This document shows, in pieces, positions 26,379 to 35,920 of a DNA stretch of 64,000 bases. The position numbers and the translations under genes are program-made. The notes under the pieces were generated by a model. That model searched no databases. It was not told the DNA's origin and saw only the letters and a list, made by a program, of their open reading frames with translations. The DNA is from Brachybacterium endophyticum (GTDB taxonomy: Bacteria > Actinomycetota > Actinomycetes > Actinomycetales > Dermabacteraceae): assembly GCF_003130585.1 (NCBI RefSeq), contig NZ_QFKX01000001.1, positions 496,001 to 560,000 on the forward strand, written 5' to 3'. The stretch's first letter is position 1; the number at the start of each line of letters is the position of its first letter.

Positions 26379-27281
26379 ATGACTGCCATCACACGGAACA
26401 TCGGCTCCCTGTCCGTCTCCGCGATCGGGTTCGGAGCGATGCCGCTCTCCTTCGGCCGCAACGAGATCCCCGACCACGAGCAGGCGCTCGCCACGGTGCA
26501 CGCGGCGCTGGACGCCGGCATCACCCTCATCGACACCGCCGACATGTACGCCCCCAGCTGGGACACCATGGGGCACAACGAGAAGATCGTGGCCGAGGGT
26601 CTGCGCACCTGGTCCGGTGACCGCTCCCGCGTGGTGGTCGCCTCCAAGGGCGGGATCGTGCGCGGGCCGGGCAAGGACGGCGAGAAGGAGTCCTCGGGCC
26701 GTGACGGATCCGCCGCCTACCTGCGCTCGGCCCTCGAGAAGACACTGGCGAACCTGGGGACCGACACCGTCGACCTCTACTACTGGCACCGCCCCGACCG
26801 GTCGATCCGCTACGCCGAGGCCGTCGAGGCGCTCGCGACGTTCCAGCAGGAGGGCCTGATCCGCGAGGTCGGCATCTCCAACGCCAACGTCGAGGAGATC
26901 GACGTCGCGGTGGAGGTCCTCGGGCAGGGCGGCCTCGCCGCCGTGCAGAACCAGTTCAACCCCACCTACTTCCACACCAGCCGCGGCGAGCTCACCCACT
27001 GCGCCGAGGTCGGCGCCGCCTTCGTGCCCTGGGGGCCGCTCGGCGGCACCGGCGGCGGCGCGGCCGCGGTCGGCGAGAGGGTCCCTCCGGTCGCCGAGGT
27101 CGCGGCCGCGCACGACGTCAGCCCGCAGCAGGTGGTGCTGGCCTGGGAGATCTCTCTGGGGGACCACGTGATCCCGATCCCGGGCGCCTCCCGACCCGCC
27201 TCGGTCACCGACTCCGCCGCCGCCATGGAGCTCCAGCTCAGCGACGAGGAGCTCGCGACGCTGAACCGCATCATCGAGTGA
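26379..27281 (+). CDS. aldo/keto reductase
   Basis: The 300-residue protein is a TIM-barrel NADPH-dependent reductase. The catalytic tetrad is visible: Asp and Tyr in LIDTADMYAP (near residue 50), Lys in VVVASKGGI (near 90) and His in LYYWHRPD (near 132). The coenzyme-binding end has IPIPGASRPASVTDSAAA. It reduces an aldehyde or ketone; the physiological substrate cannot be inferred. It stands alone, convergent with the following kinase gene, and appears to be translated from a leaderless mRNA. Confidence 0.88.
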   Translation: MTAITRNIGSLSVSAIGFGAMPLSFGRNEIPDHEQALATVHAALDAGITLIDTADMYAPSWDTMGHNEKIVAEGLRTWSGDRSRVVVASKGGIVRGPGKDGEKESSGRDGSAAYLRSALEKTLANLGTDTVDLYYWHRPDRSIRYAEAVEALATFQQEGLIREVGISNANVEEIDVAVEVLGQGGLAAVQNQFNPTYFHTSRGELTHCAEVGAAFVPWGPLGGTGGGAAAVGERVPPVAEVAAAHDVSPQQVVLAWEISLGDHVIPIPGASRPASVTDSAAAMELQLSDEELATLNRIIE

Positions 27282-27314
27282 CGCCGGGCGCGGGACGTCC
27301 GGAGATCGGGTGGA

Positions 27315-27983
27315 TCAGGTTCCGCGGAGCACGAGGTCGGCACGCCGGCGGGTGGAGGCGACCAGGCGCGCGTTCGTCTCGTCGGGCCCGAGCGCCCACG
27401 AGCGGGCGGCCTCGGGCGCCTTCCCGAACCGCTCATGGCGGGCGATCAGGCGCTCCTGGCGCACGGCGTCGGGGACCTCGATGAACCAGCAGGCGTCCAG
27501 CAGCGGCCGCACCATCGCGAAGGGGCCGTCCTCGGCCAGCAGGTAGTTGCCCTCGGTGATGACGAGGGGGATGTCCCCGGCGACCTCGATCGCCCCCGCC
27601 AGGGGCTGCTCGAGGTCGCGCTCGAACATCGGCGCCCACACGGGTGGGTCCTCGGGGCGCGCGACGCGCAGGCGCTGCAGCAGGGCCGCGAACCCGGCGG
27701 CGTCGAAGGTGTCCGGTGCGCCCTTGCGGTCGAGCCTGCCCAGCCGTTCGAGGGCGACGTCGGCCAGGTGGAAGCCGTCCATCGGCACCACGGCGCACGA
27801 CCCGGCGGGCAGCTGCTCGGCGAGGTGGGCGGTCAGTGTGCTCTTGCCGGCCCCCGGAGCGCCGGTGATGCCGAGCAGGCGACGCATGCCGGTGCGGCGG
27901 GCGTCGTCCACGAGCACGCGGGCTCGCTCCAGTGCCTCGTCCGCGGGCGTCGCGGCGCTCGGGATCGGACGGCTCTCACGCAT
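27315..27983 (-). CDS. P-loop nucleoside/sugar kinase family protein (uridine kinase-like)
   Basis: The 222-residue protein has the Walker A loop GITGAPGAGKSTLTAHL near residue 40, then VVPMDGFHLADVALE (substrate-binding DGFH), ITEGNYLLAEDGPF (EGNYLL) and a late RERL/RHxxFG lid-like region. This pattern is shared by actinobacterial relatives of uridine kinase, pantothenate kinase and the FrcK fructose kinase, which phosphorylate a hydroxyl of a small metabolite. Its start overlaps the helicase gene's stop by eight bases, so it is the last gene of that operon, though a functional link to DNA repair is not evident. Confidence 0.8.
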   Translation of the reverse strand: MRESRPIPSAATPADEALERARVLVDDARRTGMRRLLGITGAPGAGKSTLTAHLAEQLPAGSCAVVPMDGFHLADVALERLGRLDRKGAPDTFDAAGFAALLQRLRVARPEDPPVWAPMFERDLEQPLAGAIEVAGDIPLVITEGNYLLAEDGPFAMVRPLLDACWFIEVPDAVRQERLIARHERFGKAPEAARSWALGPDETNARLVASTRRRADLVLRGT

Positions 27984-30900
27984 CGAGCGCCTGCTCCGCC
28001 GCGTCGGGGGCCTGCTCCGCCGCGTGCACCGTCACCTCGAGCACCTCGCCGCGCAGGGGCAGGTGGATCAGGACGCGGGAGGGCGCCCGGCCGCGGGAGG
28101 CGCCGAGGGCCGAGGAGTAGGTCGCCAGCTGGCCCAGGTAGTTCTCGCGCACGTGCCCCACCGGGTCGCTGCCCGGGTAGGTCTTGTGATCCACGAGCAC
28201 GAGCTCGCCGTCGGGCAGGCGCAGCAGGGCATCGATCCAGCCCTCCATGACCTGCTCCTCCTCGTTCCACCAGGCGATGGGCTGCTCGGTGAGCACCTCC
28301 GCGCCTGGGAACTCGGCGGCCAGGAACTGCTGCCAGGCGTCCCCGGCGGCCAGCAGCGTGCGGGCGCCGACGGCGCGGGAGACGGCCCAGCGGCCGACGA
28401 GCCGCAGCGCGGCCTGCTCCTGCAGGGCGGGCGTGAGCTGGTCCAGGGGCAGCGCGAGGAAGGCGTGGACGGCCTCGCCCACGCGGTTCCAGTCCTGGCC
28501 GCCGCCGCTGACCAGCGCGGGCCCGATGCGACGGGGAGGATGCACGGTGCCCAGGGTGTCGTCGGAGGCGACGGCGGAGGCCTGGAAGCGGGCCGCCGGG
28601 CCCGCCCCGCGAGAGCCGGCAGCAGGACGGCCACACTCGGGCAGGTCGGTCGCGGCGAGCGGACTGCGCAGGACCCGGCCGGCCCGGCCGTCCACGGCCG
28701 CGGTCCCGGCCACACGGGTGGTGCGCACGCGCGCAGGGAGATCGCCGTGCCCGGCGACGTGGATGGTGTCGGTGCCGGCCTCCCAGCGCAGCAGCGGCTC
28801 GTCGGCCTCGAGCAGGGCGTCGAGGGTGGATCCGGTGCCGTCGCCGCTGAGCACGGTGACATCGCCCGCCCGGGTGAGGGCGACGTACTGCAGGCGCCCG
28901 GTCTCCTCGCGCTCGGAGCGGGCCACCCGCTGCGGGTGCTCGGCCTCGGTGAGCAGCTCCTGCAAGGGCGTGAAGGAATCCAGCACGCGCGGCCAGTAGC
29001 GCAGCGAGCGGCCGTCGAGCGGGCGCAGCACGTCCAGCCGGGCGGCGGGCACCACGAACACCCCGCCGGTGTGGGCCCGCTCGGTCGCCTTCGCGCCGAG
29101 CATCACGACCACCCGTGACCACTCCAGGCCCTTGGCCCCGTGGATGGTGCCGACCCAGACGGTGTCGGGGATGCCGCTGAGATCGGGACCGGCCTCGGAC
29201 TCGTCGAGCACGGAGCGCAGGCCGGTCAAGGTGATCGGGATCGAGGCGGAACGGGCCTGGTCGGCGTACTCGGCGGCGAGACGCCGCAGGGCGTCCAAGG
29301 TGCGCAGACGCTGCTCGGGGAAGGGCCAGGAGCGCAGCCGCTCGGGCAGGTCCAGGGCATCGATCACCGCCGTGATCATCTCCACCGGACTGAGCGCGAT
29401 GCACTCCTCGCGCAGGGCGCGCAGCCCGGACAGGACGTCGGCCTCCCACCAGGACTGCAGCACTTCGCGGCGGCCGTCGGCGTCGGTCGGGGCGGTGAGA
29501 TCGCCGAACCAGGACTCGTGGGCCGGATGATCGGGCAGCAGGTCCACGAGCTCGGTGAGGGCGAGGGTGTCCGCGGTATCGAGGGTGACAGCGAGCGCGG
29601 CGCGCACCAGGCGGCCCTCACGGGTGGAGAGGATGGGGCCGCCCTGGCCCGAGGCGGGCACGCCGCGTTCCTGCAGGGCCGCGACCACCTGGGCCGCCTG
29701 GGCGTTGCTGCGCACGAGCACGGCGAGATCGCCGGGGCTCGCCTCGTCCTCCGCGAGCATCCGCACCACGCCGTCGGCGATCCCTGCGGCGTGCTCGCCG
29801 ACCTTCTTGTAGCGGTCGCTGAACTCGGGGATCCAGGCCTCGATGCGGCCGTCGGTGCGTCCGGCCGCTGCGCGTTGCGCTGCCGCCTCGGGGGCGGGGG
29901 TGAGGACCACGCGCTCGCGCGGCAGATCGCGGAAGACCTGCGGGAAGACGGCACTGACCAGTTCGAGGACCTGCTCCTGCGAACGCCAGGAATGGTCGAG
30001 ATCGCGGATCCTGCCCTCGCCCAGGGCGGTGGTGCCGGCGCTGACCTCCTCGAGCACGCCCAGCATGAGGGCGGGGTCGGCGTCGCGGAAGCCGTAGATG
30101 GCCTGCTTGGGATCGCCCACCCAGATCAGGTCCTCGATCTGTCGGCCCAGCTCGAGGAACAGGGCGAGCTGGATGGGGGAGGTGTCCTGGAACTCGTCGA
30201 CCGCGAGCAGGCGGAAGCGGGAGCCGATCGCGTAGCGGGCGCGCTCGCTCGTGCGCAGCAGGTGCAGGGCGAGCACCTCCTGGTCGATGAAGTCCATCAG
30301 CGCGAGCTCGTTCTTGTACTGCGCGTAGGCCTCGAGGGAGTCCGCGGCGGTGGTGACGACCAGCTCGATGAGGGAGCGGACGTCCCGCTGCAGCACGGGG
30401 TTGGCGGGCAGCTCCTCGGCGATCTCGAGGGCGAGGCCGACGAGCGCCGCGTCGACGTCCTTGCTGTAGACGTACTTGCCGCTGCCCTCGGGGTCACCGG
30501 CCTTGCCCTCGGCGACGCGGGCCAGCTTCGCCCACGCCGACCACGGGGTGCGGGCTCCCTGTCCGAGGGTGCGGCGCAGCTGGCGCAGGGTCTCGAGCTT
30601 CTTGGTGACGGCGCCCGCGCTGCGGGCGTTCAGGGAGGATCCGGGCTGGTCCGCGGCATCGACGTCGGCCTGCAGGCCCTCCAGCGCCAGGTCGAATCGT
30701 GAGAGCCAGGTGCGACGGCGGTCCTCCGTGCCGGGCTCGGGCAGGCCGGCACGACGGAAGTCCTCCCAGGAGTCCTCGACGCTCGCGCGCAGCTGGTCGG
30801 CCCCGACGTCGTTGGTGCGTGCGCGGCCGGCGAGCTCCTGGACGTGGTCGCGCCAGAAGGAGGAGACGGCGAAGGGGTTCGCGGCGTTCTTCTCGCCGTC

Positions 30901-31299
30901 GTGCTCGGTGCGGGCCAGCAGGTCGCTGGCGCGGTCGCCCGCCCGGGCCACGGCCTCGTCGATCGCGGCGTCGAAGGCCGCGCTCGCCCGGTCCTGGTCG
31001 AGGACCTGCACGTCGGGGGAGATCCCGGCATCCAGCGCGAACTCGCGCACGAGATCCCCGGCCACGGCATTGACGGTGCCGATCAGGGCGCTGTCGATCC
31101 CGCGGGCGGCCTCGGTCTGTCCGCGCTCGAGCAGCGTGCGCCGCACCCGGTCGGAGAGCTCGGCGGCGGCCTTGACGGTGAACGTGGTCGCGATCAGCTG
31201 CGAGGGCTCGAGGCCCGCGCTCATCCGGTCGGCGATCTCCTGGGTGAGCGTGTGCGTCTTCCCGGAGCCGGCCGAGGCGTTGATCAGGGTGAAGCTCAT
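27976..31299 (-). CDS. UvrD/RecB-type helicase-nuclease, AddA-like
   Basis: The 1107-residue protein is a superfamily 1A helicase fused to a RecB-type nuclease. Motif I INASAGSGKTHT is at residues 6-17, the Walker B DEFQDT near 367, VGDPKQAIYGFRD near 395, TIHGAKGLEW (motif V) near 720, QYVALTRA (motif VI) near 803 and the PD-(D/E)XK core LVLVDHKTY near 1037. It unwinds and trims double-strand DNA ends for recombination. Its ATG overlaps the AddB-like gene's stop by one base (TGATG), so they are made together, as an AddAB pair would be. The start after the overlap leaves Walker A at the extreme N-terminus, as usual for AddA. Confidence 0.85.
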   Translation of the reverse strand: MSFTLINASAGSGKTHTLTQEIADRMSAGLEPSQLIATTFTVKAAAELSDRVRRTLLERGQTEAARGIDSALIGTVNAVAGDLVREFALDAGISPDVQVLDQDRASAAFDAAIDEAVARAGDRASDLLARTEHDGEKNAANPFAVSSFWRDHVQELAGRARTNDVGADQLRASVEDSWEDFRRAGLPEPGTEDRRRTWLSRFDLALEGLQADVDAADQPGSSLNARSAGAVTKKLETLRQLRRTLGQGARTPWSAWAKLARVAEGKAGDPEGSGKYVYSKDVDAALVGLALEIAEELPANPVLQRDVRSLIELVVTTAADSLEAYAQYKNELALMDFIDQEVLALHLLRTSERARYAIGSRFRLLAVDEFQDTSPIQLALFLELGRQIEDLIWVGDPKQAIYGFRDADPALMLGVLEEVSAGTTALGEGRIRDLDHSWRSQEQVLELVSAVFPQVFRDLPRERVVLTPAPEAAAQRAAAGRTDGRIEAWIPEFSDRYKKVGEHAAGIADGVVRMLAEDEASPGDLAVLVRSNAQAAQVVAALQERGVPASGQGGPILSTREGRLVRAALAVTLDTADTLALTELVDLLPDHPAHESWFGDLTAPTDADGRREVLQSWWEADVLSGLRALREECIALSPVEMITAVIDALDLPERLRSWPFPEQRLRTLDALRRLAAEYADQARSASIPITLTGLRSVLDESEAGPDLSGIPDTVWVGTIHGAKGLEWSRVVVMLGAKATERAHTGGVFVVPAARLDVLRPLDGRSLRYWPRVLDSFTPLQELLTEAEHPQRVARSEREETGRLQYVALTRAGDVTVLSGDGTGSTLDALLEADEPLLRWEAGTDTIHVAGHGDLPARVRTTRVAGTAAVDGRAGRVLRSPLAATDLPECGRPAAGSRGAGPAARFQASAVASDDTLGTVHPPRRIGPALVSGGGQDWNRVGEAVHAFLALPLDQLTPALQEQAALRLVGRWAVSRAVGARTLLAAGDAWQQFLAAEFPGAEVLTEQPIAWWNEEEQVMEGWIDALLRLPDGELVLVDHKTYPGSDPVGHVRENYLGQLATYSSALGASRGRAPSRVLIHLPLRGEVLEVTVHAAEQAPDAAEQALDA

Positions 31300-34196
31300 C
31301 AGTTCCCTCCCGTGTGCCGGCACAGCTGGGCGTAGTCCCCACGCGCGCAGTGGTCCTCCACGCGGATCCCGCCCTCGGCCCGGGCGAGCTCCCGCTGGGT
31401 GGCGACGGCCTTCTGCCGCGCCTTGTAGGGGGCGTCGGCGTCGAGGCCTGTGGCTTCGACGAGCTGCTGACAGCCCAGGGTGACGGTGCCAGCCGCGACC
31501 GCGTCCAGTCGTTCCTGCACGCCTGCGACGAGCCGACGCCAGGCGTCGGCCACGTCCATCGGGGTGCGGCGGTGGGTGTCCAGGGCCTTGTTCGCGCTGA
31601 CGAACTCACCGCTGCGCAGCAGGAAGTAGCCGACGTCGGCCGGATGCTCGGCATCCACGGGGGAGTCGGGATCCTGCGCGAGCGCCCAGGCGTAGGAGGC
31701 CAGCTGGATCGCCTCGCCGGTGTCGAAGAGGTCGCCGTAGCGGGTGCGGGAGAAGGACCACTTGAGGTCGATGACGGTGGGGCGTCCGGCCTCGTCCTGG
31801 GCATCGAGGTCGCGACTGCCGACGAAGGAGACCACCCGCGGACCGCCGGTGAGCTGCAGGGTGAGGGGCTGCTCGAAGCGCGATTCGGTGCCGGTCACGC
31901 GCAGTCCGGCGTCGGCGAGGCCGGCGAAGAGCTCGCGCAGGCTGCGCACGGCGCGTTCGCGCACCTCGGTGCGTTCGAAGGCGCGGCCCGGCAGGTCGAG
32001 CTCGGAGGCGAGCTGGGGCACCAGGGCGTCGAACACCTCGCCGATGTGCTCGGGGGCGGGCGGTTCGAGCGGGGCGCCGCCGAGGCCGCCGTCCACGCGC
32101 TCGGCCACGAGGGTCTCCACGACCGCGTGCACGAGGGTGCCGATCATCCGGGGGCCGGTGGGAAGGGAGGCGACCTGTGCGGGCCGGATCCCCAGTCCGT
32201 ACTCGAGCACCCAGTGGTGGGGGCACTCCAGCAGCGTCTGGGCCTGGGTGAAGGACAGCCGGTCGGGCAGCAGATGGTCGAGCCGGTGCCCCGCAGCGCT
32301 GATGGTCGGTGCCGGGACGGCGAGGTCCTGCAGGTCGGGAACGTGCAGGCTCAGCGAACGGCCGGCGAGAGACCAGCTCGTGCCCTCGACCAGCAGGCCG
32401 GGCGTGAGGCGGTCCGAAGCGGAGCGTCCGGCGGCGGACTCGAGGTGGGTGAGCAGGCCGCTCGGGGACGGCTCGGTCTCCAGACGCCTGCCGGGCAGCA
32501 CCGCGATGATCCGGCGGGCACCGCGCAGGGCACGCAGGGCGGCCCCGACGTGCAGAGCGGACTCCTGCGCGGGCGGCAGCAGGCGGGCCCCGAACTCCTC
32601 GAGGGTGTGGACCTCGTCGGGATCCCACAGCATCGGGGAGGGCAGGGCGTCCTCGGCAGGGCCCCACCACAGCACGGTGCCGCCGGCGGCGTGCAGCTGC
32701 GCGGGCCTCGTCGCGACCGCCCACGGGGCGACCTCCGGGCGGGCGAGCGGGGAGCGGCCCGCCCCGCCGCAGGCATCGATGATCTGCTGCAGCGTGCGCC
32801 GGCTGAGTGGCACGCTCGGCTCGAGCATCCCGAGCACCTCGCGCAGCGCGGTCACCTGGGACAGGCTCGCCAGCAGGTCACCCGCGCCGCGGGCGACGGC
32901 CCGCAGACGCTCGGTGAGGAGGTCCAGTCGCTCGCGGAGCGCGGTGGGGTAGAGGGCGTCGGCCGGCAGGGGGTCGGTGACCAGACGGTCGATGCCGCGG
33001 GCGGCCTCGAGAGCCCGGCGGGCGCGATCGCGCTGCTCCTCAGGGGCCGAGGCCGCCGCCTGCTCGAGACGCACGAGGGCCGCGCGCCACGCGGGCCCGA
33101 TCCCGGGCTCACGGGTGAGGGCGCGCAGCAGCTCGCGACGCGCCGGGGCGGGTACCAGCCCGATCGGCTCGTCGTCGCGGCGCATCCCGGGCAGCACCCG
33201 CAGGTCCAGCAGCGAGGCCAGCTGATGGACGTCGACGGGGGCGGTCGCGACGTCCAGGAACAGCCCCAGCACCTGGTGGTGGGCGCGATCGGTCGAGGGA
33301 TCGACGGCGCCGAGGGCGGGTAGGTCGCGACGGTGCAGGGCCTGGTCGAGAACGGTGGTGTCGGAGGTCGCGAGCACCGTCAGCGGATCCTCGGAGTCCC
33401 CGGCACCCGGCGATGCGTGCGCGGTCGCGGCACCGCTCGGGGTGGAGAGGAACCGGGCGGCGACGTCGGCCGCGCTCCATTCGTCCAGGCACTGGACGAC
33501 CTCGAGCTCCGGCGCCGTCGCGCGGCCGGGGCCCGCATGGGCCAGGCGGACGCCCGCCGCATCGAGAAGCTCGAACAGTCGTGGCCAGAGGCCGGGGAGG
33601 GCGGTCGGATACTCGTGCAGGGTGATCGCGTCGATCCCGAGCGGCCAGGCGGCGCCCAGGTCCCCGAGCTCGGCGAGCGTGTCCACGACCTCGCGCAGGT
33701 CGTCGGCGGGGCCGGGGGAGAGCGTCGCGGGACGGTCCCGGGCGTCGCTGGTGCCGGGGATGCCGATCACGGCGCGGGCCTCGAGGTCCCGCACGGCGGC
33801 GAGACGCTCGGGCAGGCGATGGACGGGATCCGGCGCCCGCCAGCCCGCCTCGATGCTCGCGTCCCGCAATTGCAGCAGGTGGGAGGCGGTGCTCCAGGGG
33901 TCGACGCGGAACGATCGCTCCGGCCAGAACGGCTCCCCGCTGCCCGTCCCCCCGGCTCGCTCGGCGATGATCTCGCCGATCATCCGCATGCTCTGGGCGA
34001 CCCGCACCGCCCTCTCGACCGGCGGATGGGTGAGGGCGAGGCGCCCCTGCAGAAGGGCGACCAGCCCGCGCGGGCCCAGTCGCGCATCCGGAGCGGCACC
34101 AGTACCGTCACCGTCACCGTCACCGGAGCGTGCGCGGCGCGCGGACGCGCTCGCCCAGTCGGCGCCGTCGGCCGTCCATCCGAACTCGATCTCCAT
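31299..34196 (-). CDS. PD-(D/E)XK nuclease protein, AddB-like
   Basis: The 965-residue protein has no P-loop at its start and a helicase-like but degenerate middle, as in AddB/RecC-type subunits. Its C-terminal nuclease domain has LSFTQAQTLLECPHHW near residue 655, GTLVHAVVETLVAE, SRDLDAQD and PTVIDLKWS near 810 (the DLK core), and Gln in IQLASYAWAL. Cysteines at ECPHHW and in the last residues (CARGDYAQLC) recall the iron-sulfur staple of AddB, but one position of the usual CxxC pair is Gly, so the cluster may be absent or differently ligated. A GACGGT microsatellite encodes a GDGDGDG run near the N-terminus. Confidence 0.8.
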   Translation of the reverse strand: MEIEFGWTADGADWASASARRARSGDGDGDGTGAAPDARLGPRGLVALLQGRLALTHPPVERAVRVAQSMRMIGEIIAERAGGTGSGEPFWPERSFRVDPWSTASHLLQLRDASIEAGWRAPDPVHRLPERLAAVRDLEARAVIGIPGTSDARDRPATLSPGPADDLREVVDTLAELGDLGAAWPLGIDAITLHEYPTALPGLWPRLFELLDAAGVRLAHAGPGRATAPELEVVQCLDEWSAADVAARFLSTPSGAATAHASPGAGDSEDPLTVLATSDTTVLDQALHRRDLPALGAVDPSTDRAHHQVLGLFLDVATAPVDVHQLASLLDLRVLPGMRRDDEPIGLVPAPARRELLRALTREPGIGPAWRAALVRLEQAAASAPEEQRDRARRALEAARGIDRLVTDPLPADALYPTALRERLDLLTERLRAVARGAGDLLASLSQVTALREVLGMLEPSVPLSRRTLQQIIDACGGAGRSPLARPEVAPWAVATRPAQLHAAGGTVLWWGPAEDALPSPMLWDPDEVHTLEEFGARLLPPAQESALHVGAALRALRGARRIIAVLPGRRLETEPSPSGLLTHLESAAGRSASDRLTPGLLVEGTSWSLAGRSLSLHVPDLQDLAVPAPTISAAGHRLDHLLPDRLSFTQAQTLLECPHHWVLEYGLGIRPAQVASLPTGPRMIGTLVHAVVETLVAERVDGGLGGAPLEPPAPEHIGEVFDALVPQLASELDLPGRAFERTEVRERAVRSLRELFAGLADAGLRVTGTESRFEQPLTLQLTGGPRVVSFVGSRDLDAQDEAGRPTVIDLKWSFSRTRYGDLFDTGEAIQLASYAWALAQDPDSPVDAEHPADVGYFLLRSGEFVSANKALDTHRRTPMDVADAWRRLVAGVQERLDAVAAGTVTLGCQQLVEATGLDADAPYKARQKAVATQRELARAEGGIRVEDHCARGDYAQLCRHTGGN

Positions 34197-34289
34197 GTCG
34201 CCCCCTTCCGGGTCACACAGTAGGGGAGCGGTGGGACATGGCGGGGCGGGTGTGCACAGAGGGAGAAATGCGTCGCGCCGTCCCCGCGC

Positions 34290-35819
34290 TCACAGCCGCG
34301 CGAACTCCCGCACCCAGCTCGCCTCGGACTGCGGTGTGCGGCCCGTGACCAGGTCACCGCCGCGCACATATCCCTCCTCGCGGCCCTCGAGCGCCGCGAT
34401 CAGCAGGGCGCGATGTCGCGCGAGCTGCTCGGCGTGCGCGGGATCCTGGGCGAGGTCGGCGAGCTCGTGCGGGTCGTCCTCGAGGTCGAAGAGCTGCTCG
34501 TGTCCGTCGCCCGAGAACCAGAGGTACTTGTGGCGCTCCGTGCGGATCCACTGCATCGAGTGCCGGCCGAGGGCGCTGATCACGTGCTCGCCGTGCAGGT
34601 GGTCGCGCACCTGCTGCTCGCCGCGCATCGCCGGCAGCAGGCTGGCGCCGTCCACGCCCTCGGGCACCGGGATGCCCACGAGGTCCAGGAGGGTGGGCAT
34701 CAGGTCGCGCAGCTCGACCACGTCCCCCACCTCGCGCGGGTCCCCGACCTTCTCGCGCAGGGCGGGCGGCAGGTGCAGCAGGAAGGGGATGTGCGCCGAT
34801 CCCTCGTAACCCACGGACTTGCGGTACATGTCGTGGTCGCCCAGCATCTCGCCGTGGTCGGAGACGAACGCGATCGCGGTGCTCTCGAGCAGGCCGTGGT
34901 CGCTGAGCGCCTCCCGCAGACGGTTCATCTGCAGGTCGATGAACTCGATCGACCCGTAGTAGCCGGCCCGCACCTCGTGGTGCACGGAGTCCTTGCGCGC
35001 CCCGAACTCGGCCTCGACCTGGTGGTCGCGCCGGTGCTCGTCGAAGCGCGAGACCCAGGAGCCCATCGGCCGACGCACGTGCGGCTGCGCACGGTACTTC
35101 TCGAACAGGTAGCCGGGCGGGTCGAAGGGCGCGTGCGGCCGATGGAAGCCCATGTACAGGAAGAACGGCCTGGTGGGATCGCGTCGCTGCAGGAAGCGGA
35201 AGGACTCGTCGGCCACCCAGCGGGTGGGGTGCAGCCGCTCCTCGCGCTCCCAGGGCCGCGCGGTCATCGCATTGCAGCCGATCCCGGTCTCCTGGTAGTC
35301 GGCACGGGGGTCACCGGTCTCGCGGCGCAGCCAGTCCACGTAGTCGTCGTTCGCGCCCGAGGGGCCTGCCGACTGCCGACGGGACACGTGCAGGAAGCCG
35401 TCGTGCAGCAGCACGTCCTCGAAGCCGCAGCGGGCTCGGTCGGGGAAGACGTGCATCTTGCCCACCCCGTACGTCTGGTACCCCGCGTCCCGCAGGGTCG
35501 AAGGGAGCGTGGTCGGGTAGGCGGCTGCGAAGTCGATCCCTTCGCGGTAGCCGTAGCGCCCGTGCGCCTCCTGGCTCTTCCCGGTCAGCAGCGCGACCCG
35601 CGCCGGCACGCACGTGGGCGTCGCCGAGTAGGCGCGGGTGAAGCGGAAGCCCTCGCGGGCGAGCTGGTCGAGGTACGGGGTGTCGATGTGCTCGTTGCCC
35701 GCGATCCCCATCGCGTCGGCACGCATCTGGTCCACGCACACGACGATGAGGTTCGGGCGGGTGGAGGAAGAGGAAGGGGAGGCGGAGGAACCCGTGGGCG
35801 CGGGAGACGTCGGCGTCAT
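34290..35819 (-). CDS. sulfatase family protein with Cys-type formylglycine motif
   Basis: The 509-residue protein has the sulfatase fold: NLIVVCVDQMRADAM near residue 25 (metal-binding Asp), then TPTCVPARVALLTGKS near residue 68, whose CxPxR motif is converted to formylglycine in active sulfatases. Further signatures are YGVGKMH, FFLYMGFHRPHAPF and VSDHGEMLGDHDMYRK (metal-binding Asp/His). No signal peptide is evident, so it is probably cytoplasmic and acts on imported or internal sulfate esters; a choline-sulfatase-like role is possible. The ATG opening MTPTSPAP is preceded by CACAAT six bases upstream and no Shine-Dalgarno site. No formylglycine-generating enzyme gene is nearby. Confidence 0.85.
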   Translation of the reverse strand: MTPTSPAPTGSSASPSSSSTRPNLIVVCVDQMRADAMGIAGNEHIDTPYLDQLAREGFRFTRAYSATPTCVPARVALLTGKSQEAHGRYGYREGIDFAAAYPTTLPSTLRDAGYQTYGVGKMHVFPDRARCGFEDVLLHDGFLHVSRRQSAGPSGANDDYVDWLRRETGDPRADYQETGIGCNAMTARPWEREERLHPTRWVADESFRFLQRRDPTRPFFLYMGFHRPHAPFDPPGYLFEKYRAQPHVRRPMGSWVSRFDEHRRDHQVEAEFGARKDSVHHEVRAGYYGSIEFIDLQMNRLREALSDHGLLESTAIAFVSDHGEMLGDHDMYRKSVGYEGSAHIPFLLHLPPALREKVGDPREVGDVVELRDLMPTLLDLVGIPVPEGVDGASLLPAMRGEQQVRDHLHGEHVISALGRHSMQWIRTERHKYLWFSGDGHEQLFDLEDDPHELADLAQDPAHAEQLARHRALLIAALEGREEGYVRGGDLVTGRTPQSEASWVREFARL

Positions 35820-35920
35820 GCGCCCATTGTGTCGCGCGGGGAGACGGCACGTGGCCGGTGCGGACACACGAACGCCCGGCCGACGAGGGGCGTCGGCCGG
35901 GCGTCCGGAGCGGGGGAGTG

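Noticed and set aside
27315..34196. Helicase-nuclease pair as part of a phage-defence island
   Set aside because: No restriction, toxin, integrase or other defence gene is nearby, base use matches the neighbours, and AddAB-like pairs are ordinary repair enzymes.
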